A DNA stretch of 64,000 bases from Nemopilema nomurai. Lineage: Eukaryota > Cnidaria > Scyphozoa > Rhizostomeae > Rhizostomatidae. The notes under the pieces are model-generated. The model saw only the letters and a program-made list of their open reading frames with translations, was not told the origin of the DNA and made no database searches. Below are positions 13,301 through 25,300 of the stretch, in pieces (position 1 is the stretch's first letter; each line of letters begins with the position of its first letter). The stretch spans positions 1,054,001 to 1,118,000 of the forward strand of contig ML133437.1 of assembly GCA_003864495.1 (NCBI GenBank). The letters are read 5' to 3'. The position numbers and the translations under genes are program-made.

Positions 13301-16300
13301 TGTTTGTGAAAACAGATCCTGGAAAAGCCACAGCTGACGTTACTTCAAAGTTTTCATTTCCAGTTACTGGAATTGCAGAGTCTGAAGTACTTGTTGAAGG
13401 CTTAGACAAAAAAGACTTGAAGGCCTTGCCTAAAGGATGGCATACAATAAAATATGTTATCAACACAAAGGGCAGCCAGTATGGAAAATACTGTTCAATG
13501 GTATTTGAAGTTTTTGGTATGTATGTGAAGACATTTGTGCAATTCTATAAAGCTGCTTAAAGAATCTGAAGCCTTCCTGTTTTTAGATATTACCACCTCT
13601 TAGAAAGTAAAACTAATGGTGTAATTCTGCCATGGCTTTTGGCGTAAACCAAGGCCTAAAATGTCATCTGTCCTTTGAAGGGGATAATTTACTTTAAAAA
13701 TGATTTAGAAAGTTTAGCTGTGAGCACAGCTTGTCTGCAAATTAAAGTATCAAACCAGCATGTTCAAAATGATGTTAGCCAGAAAGGCTGCAAGTTTGAT
13801 TTCTCCTTTTCCAATCAGACAAAGAACCTCCAAGAGCAGTACGCTGCCCTAAACACCTCCTGTTTACTGCACCTCCTGGTTTCAAAGCGAGGATTGAGTT
13901 GAATAGCAGCAGCAGTGAAGTGAAGTTCATTGACAACGTTGATAAAGTGAACAGTTTTCAGCAGCACTCAGACAAGCACATTTTGTTGAATAGCCTACAG
14001 CCACCTGGTGTCTACACTATGCAGTATAGCGCTCGCGATTCCAGTGGGAACATGGCACATTGTGAGATGAAAGTTATTGTCAAATGTATGTATACAGTAC
14101 AGATTATTTGTCTCTCCAGATGTAAGCACTTCTTCGTCTACCAATTTCAACAGTTTTTTACCACTAATCTGCCACTTATTTGAACAATACCAGCTGTTTT
14201 TTATTTCTGATTTACGTAACACTCTTTCAATTTGTATGCCTATTAATCTTTGTATTAATAAAGTTTTTCTTGATTTTGCACAATATGAATAAAACGACTC
14301 TTAGATAACTACCTTCAAAGTTTTGGTCAAAGTAGAAGTCGACTGTTCATCCTGCATTCACATGCTATGTAAAGCCTTGCATACTCTTTGCAGCCAAAAA
14401 GCCTTGTGGAATGAAAGTGCCACCGCCAAATGCAAACCCAGAAGTCAAGCTTGATGGGTCATATTATTCAAGTTGTCATAATGACACCAGCAGTCTTTGC
14501 GAGGGCTCCTACACTGCTTGGACGCACTTTGACTTCTTGCGCTGTGATTTGTCAATATTGCCCAACCATATGACTGGTGTCAATTGTATTGGAGGACTGT
14601 TGTCTAAACCTCTTGTTGGCTGCGTAAACAATAGTAGGTCTCACTTTTTTTTCAGGTCAATAATTGTTTATATAGTAGGTCTCACTGTTTCAAGTCACCA
14701 TTGTCTCTATAGTAGGTCTCACTGTTTCAAGTCGCCATTGTCTCTATAGTAGGTCTCACTTTTTCAAGTCACCATTGTCTCTATAGTAGGTCTCACTTTT
14801 TCAAGTCGCCATTGTCTCTATAGAAGGTCTCACTTTTTTCAGGTCAATAATTATCTCTATAGTAGGTCTCACTTTTTCAAGTCGCCATTGTCTCTATAGT
14901 AGGTCTCACTTTTTTGTCTCAATGTGACGCCCAGATACGTTAGTAGTTGTGTAACTGCAACAGAATAGCTCTTTCAATGTACCTTGTGAATTGAGCGTCG
15001 GCTATTTGGCCACCTGCTGTTTAGCCACGAGTTGCTTGACGGCAAAGAAATTGTTTGTTACAGCCGCTGTAGTGGACGCAGTCAATGGAACATGTCCAAA
15101 TGCAACAGTTTTGGGGAGTGGCGCGAAACGATGCTGTAAGTAAATGAACTTTGACCCGTCTTGCTTTGGAAACAGTCGAATCCACGCAATTTAAACAAGT
15201 GTTGAAAATGCTGGTAAAGACCTTGTGCTTGTATATTTTCAAGTCTACAAGGAATACTGCGATGGCTTTTCCGATGCGGGGAGAACTTTACACCCTTATC
15301 TGCTGATCGCATGGGGTGTTGAATTCTGAGTGCAATTCTTTCTAAAATATTCGGCCAGGTTGAACCTAACTTTTTGCGAAAAATTCAGATAATGAGGAAG
15401 AAAATTAGAGAAGATGAAGGACGCAATCTGTAATGTAGTCTTTGAATCTGCAAAAAACAAACTCAAAGATGCGAAGCCAAGGATACAGTAGTCGAATTCG
15501 TAGATTGTTCCATTTCCTTTTAGCAGTTTGGTTGATTTTAAACACCAATGTGTAAACTGATGTGTTGATTTGATGTTTACGATGGGTATTGGGAAGAAAA
15601 TTAAATAGATAACGGATATCTTATTAGGTTAATCGAGAATGAGTTTGCAAAAAGTGTTGCGGTAAAAGTTTTTGGCATTTGAATAAACGATGTTCGGATA
15701 TTCGAGGGTGTAGCTTAAGACTAATTGAAAATGAAGCAAACAAGCAGGGGCATTGTATATGTTTTTTGCCAATAACCAATTCTTCGAATAATTACTGCTT
15801 CATCGGCCTACACGGAAAAATGTTCTTTTTGCTGTCCCCAATTCAAGTTCACCACCTGGCTTTCTCAACTTTGTAGAGAGTTCATCTCAAATCTAAATCA
15901 GAACACCATCACATATCCTGGTCTTGTCCTGTCTACCTTTCTGAAGATCTGAGTAGATTTGTTTGGCATGTTTATATAATAGGTTGCAAATGGGGCCTAA
16001 GAGAGCAAAACACGATCAAACGTATCCATTTTCTCTTCGCAGTTCCCTGTGAGCGTAGCATGTTCTACAACGAGACGGCCAAGATGTGTCACGTGTGTCC
16101 ACCCAACACGACGAATCACGAATTCGGGAGCCGAACATGTTTTCAATGTCCTCCACACCAGATCACCAAATTGACAAAGGCCCCTCGTTTCTGCGAAGGT
16201 TTGTTTGTCTTAAACTCTCTGAATTTTTTGTCTGGAATTATGGGTTTATGGAAACGGTATGGCGTTTTTAACTTTGAAGTACTTTAATCAGAAGTTGAAT

Positions 16301-19300
16301 TGGTCGAAAGTGCCAAGGAATGCACTGGACTACAAAATACAAGATGTAGTTTCTGACTTCTTATAATACAGCAAGCAGTAGCTATCGGCTTCATCTTTTA
16401 GTTTGTCGCGTTTTTAAACCAGCGTTTTATAGAGGTATGAAATGAAGCATGTTGCCTTTCATCTTTTTTCGAAACGAGCACTTAAAAAACTGACAGACCG
16501 AAGCTCAGATTTCTTAAATCACTTTTATATGTCTTAATGATCGTTAACATTGAGGATGATTATTTTAGCTCTTACCACCATCCAGACGTCAATCTTGTGA
16601 TTTATGCCCCTCTTCTCCATTTGGTCATCTATACCCTAATCTTGGGACGATTAAGTACAAGAGAAGGATGCCTTCCTTTCAGCTTATCGCCAACTCTCGA
16701 CGCTATAATTTATTTCTGTCCTTTACAGCAATACGTTCTTAGAATCTGACAATTTCTGTCCTTTACAGCAATACGTTCTTAGAATCTGACAATTTCTGTC
16801 CTTTACAGCAATACGTTCTTAGAATCTGACAATTTCTGTCCTTTACAGCAATACGTTCTTAGAATCTGACAATTTCTGTCCTTTACAGCAATACGTCCAT
16901 TTCCTTGAGGTTTTTCTGCTAACTGCTTTCTAGAGTTATCGTATAATTCCTTCACGGAACTTGATCAATGAAATCTATGAAATGCCATGCTTTACTGTCT
17001 TGTTTCCTTGTAGATATATGCAGTCTAGGCTCCTGGCTGGATTCAAGCAACACGACCTGTACAATATGTACCTATGGTTACTACGCCCCAGCTGGAGCCA
17101 GGGCATGTACAAAATGCCCAGACGGCCTTACAACGTTAGACGAGGCATCACAGAGTAGCTTAGACTGTGGTATGGACCAACTTGCTTCTCTAATGAGAGA
17201 TTCCATTTCAATTTTGCTTTATATATTGATTTGGTATTTCAGATAGGGATTATCAGAAAGGGATTCCTTATCAAGATAGAGATTTAGTTTTTGGAAGAAT
17301 ATTAGGAATCCAAGTAGCCTTGTCTATTGATTTTCACAGAAAAATTTTAGGGTTTTTGCTGGCATTGATTTGTGATTCTTTTTGATGAACTATGTGCCAT
17401 GTGCGAAGTATTTTTTGCCAACGACTATATCTGTAACTAAAACTGCTTTAGATGTTTTGATATATATATTAAGATTTAGTCTGTAGAGACATCAGACAAA
17501 ACTATGAGTTTCCTTCCAAAGTAGAAGATACTATAAACGAGTTTATGGAACCAAGCTGTTAGGTATTAACCCTTTGTCTGCCTGAAGTCATTATCAATTT
17601 GTTGATAATCACTTTGGCGCTGGTGAAGAGCCATCATGTCCTACCTAAAAGTAGTAAAAACCTATTCTTCGTAGCCATTTTGTGGACCCTCTAGTTGGCC
17701 TAGGTGTAGTTTAAATGGATGTCTCCTCATTCACAGATTTCCCTATTTTGCAGTGTTTGGAGAAGTGATTCTTGGGGACTCAGGCTCAAAGCAAATTAAT
17801 TTTACGGCTGGAGCCACCAACAATGCATCAGTATATCAGCTGAAAATTAAACCAAATGCCTTTAAAGATCCAAGAGAATACAGACCCATTGCATTGCAGT
17901 TTCGGTCGCAGTACTTGCAACAAATTGCAAATTGCTCCAAAGATTTTGTGCGAGTAACAGCAGTAAAGGATGAAGTTGCATTCCATTTAACAGGACAGAT
18001 CTGCGGAGCAAATATCAGCAACCCGGTTTTTGTCGATACGACAGCATCGGGCCTAACTGTCGAGTTTGCCTTTGCTGATGCCTCAATGGCATCTTTAGGC
18101 ATCAGCTTTGGCAGAGGTATGTTCTATGTGTTAGCATTGCAAGCAAAAAGATCACGGATTTAATGCCAACACTTTTGAAATTGTTTGTCAAGAGCCATAG
18201 AGGCTGAGCACTGCTAACGTGGTGTTACTTTCTTTCTTCTGCTTTTTCCATTCATTTGCATACGCCAACCTTTCCATTGAAGTTGACCGACTGAAGTTTT
18301 GAATGAATCAATCTCATTGCATCTGTTTAATGGTTCTGGAAGAGTTACTCCGTTGTCAATCAGACAAAATGTAGGCTCTGTAGGAATCTGAATGACAGTA
18401 TGCCTGTTGTCACGGGACCCCAGTCCTCACTAAAGTGTTATGGCTTTAGAAATAGAACGATAGCTGAAACATCTGCTCCAACATTGGCGTTGAACCCTTT
18501 TTTACTGAAGTTTTCGATGTAATTACTCATTTAATTTGTTTCATTATATGCTTCTTATGATGAAATGCTGAATTATTAAATCTCCTCAGTTGAATTCTCT
18601 CTTCAACCAGTGGCCTAGATACATTTGACATCCCTTTCTCTCGAAACAGCGGATTGCCGAATTGGAGAGTATTTCAACTTCAGTACTACTCTGTGTACGA
18701 AATGCCCCCTGAACACGTACCAAGACAAAATGTCTGCTTCTTCTTGCATCCGGTGTGGCAATGAGACGGTGGCCAGGGAGACTGGGGCGATGGGTTGCGT
18801 TGGTAAGTCACGTGTCATTTGTTTATTTGTATTTGTTTTGGAGAATCGTCACGTGGGGGACCTCAAACCCACTACCTTGATTGCATCGCTATGAGGCTAG
18901 TTGATCACCTGTTTTCAAGTCACATCTTTTCTCTTCTGTCCAAGCTCAAAATGAATTGGAATATTGCCAGAATGCTCCCAACTATTTCTCCAGTAGTAGT
19001 TGACATAATTTACCAAAAATTTTCATAGTTTCCATGAGGATAAAAATATTAGATGTTTTGTATTTTTTAATAAAAATTTCAATGATATGTTCTGAAGATG
19101 AAGACAGGATGAACGGTTGATCAAGGGAATTATCGTCTCCTATTAATGTCCTTGTAATGTGATGTTCTGAAGAACTGTCTAGCTATCTGTAGTTTAGGTA
19201 AAGCAAGGTTTCCCCTAACCTTATATGCTGGCTTTGTAGAAGATGCGAGAAGTTATAACTGCTAGCATCATTTGGCATATTCTTTGTTCTATTGGAACCA

Positions 19301-22300
19301 ACCCCCTTCCCCCTCCCATTTTCCAATTGAGAGGTATCCTTGCCATACACGCGTTTGTACTCTGTTGTTGATGGATCATGGGTATTTGTTTTCAGCTTTG
19401 TGTCCAAAAGGGACATTTGTAAATGGCACATCTTGCTCGGGATGCCCCGTGGGCTCCTACCAAGACATGGCTGAAATGTCCCAGTGTGTAAAGTGCCCAA
19501 ACAACACAGTTACGAGGCGGAGCCACTCCACCGCAATCACAGACTGCGTAGGTAAGTCACTGGTTGTTTTGTTTTGGTGAAAGCTTAACGATTATTGTTT
19601 TGCTAATTGCTTCATTTCTTGTTTCCATAGCTAATGAGGAACCTTTTTGTGGCTTTTATTTACCCAGAACCCTGCAATGCCGGTCAGTACAAAACAAACG
19701 ATGGCTGTAAGAGCTGTCCAACAGGAATGTTCCAGGATATTTCTCGGCACGCATACGAGTTTTGCAAGTTCTGTCCTAGCGGAACAACCACTATCAACAA
19801 TGGCTCGAATTCCGTCAGCTCCTGTGTTGGTGAGTGTTTTTATCTTGAGAACCTATTTAGTCGTTTGCTGAAGGCTTTTTTGTGGTCTTGCTATAATACT
19901 TGATTTTCATATTTTAATAGATCGAAATGGCTGTGCATGAAAATCAAATAATTAAAGGGAATGTTAAGGTGTTCTTGAGCCTAGTTATTCTTTTGATCTG
20001 TAAATCAAAGTGTTCAAGCAACACGACTTTTGCAAGGCAGTGTTCAAGCAACATGACCCAGATTTCAAGCCGACCAGTGCAGAGGTTTTCTTAGCCTAAG
20101 CTGCTTTCTGCCTACGGACTATATTGATTGAGCCGCTTTTTGGTTTTAGTTGCATGTGCGTACGAGGGCGAATACTACGATCCGAAGGATGGTAAATGCA
20201 AGAAATGCCCAATTGGAAGTTATAAATTGGCAAGCGATAAACAGCTGCTGCGGTGTACTGATTGTCCCACCAACCACACGACAAACAGAGTCGGTGCTGC
20301 AAGCATAACAGAGTGCATAGGTGAATTTCGCCATTATTGACCGTGCCATTGTCGATGCTGCATTGGTGTGTTGGAGATTATAAAGGGTCTTGCACGCACA
20401 TTTTCCTGAAAGTGTCTTGAAGAAGAGACAGTTCCTTATAGGCATTTAGTCGTAGAAAACTTTTTACCTTGCAATGTTACCAGGGTTTCTAAAACTTAAG
20501 GCCGAGTTTCAAGGGCAGTACGTTCTTGTTTACTCCTTGTGTTTCGGAGGGCAGATCCACGTAAAATAAATAAGGTCGGAGCCACTTGGTTTCCAACAAA
20601 TCGTCAATAAAAGTCATTTAGACCCTATAGACACATTTTTGCAGGAATTCATTGCGTGATTCTTTGTTGATGATATCATTGTCAAATTTGCGAATAGAAA
20701 CTTCTGGTCTACCAACGATCATTGGAGAAGGGGCTACCAAGGAGGGGGCTTGGTACTAGACTTAATTGTTCATAAGGGACGATGAAAATGATATTTTAAT
20801 GATGATGAAATCATATAGTCTTCTTCTGCATATAGATAATCATCGTTGAAGTTTTGTCTGTTGCTTCATCGAAGTAGCAATCTGATTGAAGAGAGGTCTC
20901 TCTATTTAAAGTCGCTCTTATCGCTTTTCCAGACACGTACGACAACTGTTCCCCAAACCCCTGCAAGTTCCCGGGATGGTGCGAAGACACAGGGACAAGT
21001 TTCAAATGTCACTGCCCTTACAACTACGCTGGAGAGCTCTGCGAAAATCGTATGTTGTTTTAACAACTGTCGTTGAATTCGCATTTTCATGTCGATGGTA
21101 GTCTAGTCTCAAGAGCAAGCATATTGGTTTTCGCGAATGCTCAGCCTTAAAAATGTCACAAATCCTCAAATCTAATCAGAGCAACCTATTGAAGACATTT
21201 GGGCCACAGCATTCGAAGTAGAAATGATAAGAACTTTGTGGAACTGGAAACCAAAGAGAGAACTGTGCACATGGGACTTCTAATCTCTTGCAATTTCACC
21301 CAAGAATGCAAGGGTTAACTAAGGTGCAAATACATGTGTTGATCAGTCTAGCTTTGAATGAGCAGCACTTTGCGTAGAAGTGACTTCTCGCTTGATCTTG
21401 ATGCGCTGCCATCTTGTAGCTCAAGAAGAAAGCCTTATTTTCGTAGTCTTGATTGCAATAAGCCTTGTTTTCTACATTAATAGGTTGCTCGTCTTCTAAC
21501 TTCGTTTTCATCATCAAATGTAGGTACCCATGCATGTGAATCGCAGCCTTGCCTCAACAACGCCACGTGCCATAATCTCTACCTTGGGGGTTCTCAGTAC
21601 CGATGCAAATGTCCCGTCGGATTCACCGGAGTGAACTGTGAAAATGGTATTTTTTTCTCGTATCCTCAATTCGATACGAAAGCTTCTTTTAAGATTCTCA
21701 TTTAAGGTGTTTTTAGATAATCGATCTTCAAAGTACGATTCATTTTCTCCAATCCTGACCCTCATAGCGATTGCTGGTTATACTTTCTCTTTCCAGTCTT
21801 TTACCCATGCAACGAGAATAAGCACATTTGCTACCCTGGCAACTGTACCAATACAGGAGGTGGCTCATTTTCATGCAAATGTCCACCGTGGTACGAAGGC
21901 ACCAGATGTGAGATCAGTGAGTATTTCTCTTTTTGTGACACCCAATTTTAGTATCCTAAATCTGAAAGTTACCCTGGACCAGGCTCAAACTATTTCTAAG
22001 TGCCAGCTTTGTTCAATTGACCTTGGAAGGAGGCGGGAAATGGTTCAATTTGGGGAAAGCTGGCGTACTATTTTTATCATTTTATCATTTTTTACCTGTA
22101 CATCGACTACTATATGCCCTGCTAAATCTGCTTTTGATTGCTCAGTCCTCCTCCCTTTTTTCTTACCAAATTCGCCATGTCTGTGCAGCTACCGTTTCAC
22201 CAGCCCATACACATGAACAACTAGTAATCTGCTGTATCATTTTAGAGCGGAATCAACCCTGCTGGAATCATCCATGCGGTCATGGAGATTGCAAAGACGG

Positions 22301-25300
22301 CCCTCACCAAGATTCGAAGCCCCCCTTCACGTGCTCGTGTTATCCTGACTACACTGGAAAGAACTGCACTATTGGTATGTTAATGCCTGCCCTTCTTTCT
22401 TTCGTGATTGTGTATTTCTCTCAAAGATGCCTTTCATTAGATGATTTCAGAAATTTTGTAGAGGATAACAAACAGAGGCACTTCTTTATGAACGGACTGA
22501 CCTGGTCGTTTTTGCTACTTCCTACTGATTTGTCCGTGGGTAAACAGAGCTTGGATGTCTACGACTTCTTTTGAAGGGATTCGGCCTTCTTCTGTTGAGA
22601 AACTCGTCACAGAAAATTTGACTGAAGTTGCCTAGTTACTGGGGTTTCTGCCACGTGTGTTTTGACTGCATGTGGAAGAAATACGGAACTCATTTCTGTA
22701 CTGGCAATGTTTGAAACGTTGCACAGTGTAGGTAGTATTTTGTGAGTGAAGCTATTTGGAGTTTGTTTTGCTATGCAGTAATTGACGATTGCATTGGGAA
22801 CGACTGCAACACGACAGGCACGCAGGCATGCGAGGACCGAGAGCGCAGGTTTCATTGCCGATGCAAAATGGGATTTTTTGGGAATAGATGCGAGAACGCC
22901 CTTGGTAAGTCCATTCTTCATTAATCAGCGCATCCGAATGTTGCCACTCTTTATGCTTCAAAAGTTCTTTGTCACACTGGAAGTCATTACAACTCATTTA
23001 CAACTCACTTACAACTCATTTTTTATCTTTGGACACTCGAAGTCACTTTTGATTTTTGTAAAACTTGAAGTCCATTTTGATCTTTTTGACTCTTTATGTC
23101 ACCTTTGATCTTTATAACACTTTAGGTCACTTTTGATATTTGCTACACTTCAACTCATCTTTTATCTTTGGACACTTGAAGTCACTTTTGATCTTTTTGA
23201 CTCTTTATGTCACTTTTGATCTTTATAACACTTTATGTCACTTTTGATCTTTATAACACTTTGTGTCACTTTTGATCTTTGTGGCATTCAAGTCACTTTT
23301 GATATTTGCTACACTTCAACTCAATTTTCATCTTTGGACACTCGAAGTCACTTTTGATTTTTGTAAAACTTGAAGTCCCTTTTGATCTTTTTGACTCTTT
23401 ATGTCACCTTTGATCTTTATAACACTTTAGGTCACTTTTGATATTTGCTACACTTCAACTCATCTTTTATCTTTGGACACTTGAAGTCACTTTTTTGACA
23501 CTTCTTTGCTTCCAACTTTAGTTCCTTGTAACATTCTATGCCACTTTAGCTTTTTGTGAAACTTTTGTTAACTTTAAAACCAAGTGTTGTATTTGTATTC
23601 TGATTGCAAATTTGTAACTACACCCCTGTTAGTTTAATGGAAAGATTGCAGATGAAAACTAATGCTGTTTTGGTAACTTCTTTTTTATTTACTAAGCGTT
23701 TTTGTGCATTTTTCTCCTGCCTCCTCCTTTAATTTTCATCCTTGTTCCTTTATGTGGATGACATTGTCGTCGTTTGTTTAACTTGATAGGATGCCCACCT
23801 GGAGAAACATTTCAAGTTGGCAAGTGCCACAAATGTGGCGTGGGCACATACCAGCCACTTCGGGGCGACCACCCTTGCCAGGCCTGTCCAGACAAAAAAA
23901 TAACACTGGAAGAGGGAGCAACCAGCAAAGATCAGTGCATCGGTAAGTGCAGCCTTTTGGCTATTTTGCTCGTTGTGTGCGATGCCAAAGCCAGTTATTT
24001 GCACCTCAATGTATGCCAATTTGCACCTCATAGAGAGGCAGTCGCTTCCATGCGGGCCTGCGGATAGGCCGGGTAAATAAGGGTCTTTGGTCACGACGAA
24101 ACACTTCTACTAAGCATGATCGGGGTTGCTTTGGTCTTTGGTCATGAAGAAACACTTCTACTAAGCATGATCGGGGTTGCTTTGGTCTTTGGTGATGACG
24201 AAACACTTCTACTAAGCAAAGATCGGGGTTGCTTTGGTCTTTGGTGATGACGAAACACTTCTACTAAGCATGATCGGGGTTGCTTTGGTCTCTGGTCACG
24301 ACGAAACACTTCTACTAAGCAAAGATTGGGGTTGCTTTGGTCTCTGGTCATGACGAAACACTTCTACTAAGCAAAGATTGGGGTTGCTTTGGTCTCTGGT
24401 CATGACGAAACACTTCTACTAAGCAAAGATTGGGGTTGCTTTGGTCTCTGGTCATGACGAAACACTTCTACTAAGGAAAGATCGGGGTTGCTTTGGTCTT
24501 TGGTGATGACGAAACACTTCTACTAAGCAAAGATCGGGGTTGCTTTGGTCTTTGGTCATGACGAAACACTTCTACTAAGGAAAGATCGGGGTTGCTTTGA
24601 CAGCGATCATGAGCTTTCACGTTTTGGAAAAAGAATGTGTTTACGTCTCTACCTCTTTAGTTTTGGTTGCTGAAATGCTTTCACCTGTTGTCATCTGCCT
24701 CACAGTTAGAATTAGGATAAGGACGTTGCCTCAAGATGTAGTTTTTTGTCATGTTTATAGAGTTTTTATTGGAGGTACAGGAGTTGCAATGGTTGGGTAC
24801 TCCATGGAATGCCAACACATCTTGGTAATGAAAAGGTTTTCACAATTTGCTCATATTTTGCACAAAGAAAGGATATGAACTTTTCGTAAGAAAAACTCAG
24901 CTGGGATGGCTGCATGAATCTAGTAAGAAATCAATGAGAATTTTTAGGTTTTACTGGATAATAGCAGAGATGAAATGAGAGATGGACTTTTTTCGAATTC
25001 TAGAAAAAGAGGACTTCGTGAAGGTGAGGGCCAGTGTGCGGATAACGAGTGAATCGTGGTCAAGTGATTTCCTGAATAAAGAATCTGTTGACTATAACAG
25101 ACTGCGTGTGAAGCTAGAAGAAACGGTAAGAATTTCTTTGGGATTCTGTTCTTATCACAAAGCTGTTTTCTCAGTTGCATCTTCTAGCCCTTGCCTGTTG
25201 AGTTTTACCAATAATCTATTGAAGCAGCTTTTCGTTGGCACGCTGGCTTGGGTTTTTTGGTTCCTCTTTTAAGGAGCTTTACTATAATCGACAATTAAAG

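Noticed and set aside
15679..15876. 65-codon forward open frame as an extra receptor exon
   Set aside because: No Cys-module pattern, and phases already close between exons 7 and 8 without it.
21638..22216. 192-codon forward open frame
   Set aside because: It crosses EGF exon 17 in another frame and runs through introns; the EGF reading has six cysteines and closing phases.
24142..24351. Reverse-strand repeat protein
   Set aside because: It is a by-product of the 51-bp minisatellite unit, which keeps a frame open until a 52-bp copy.
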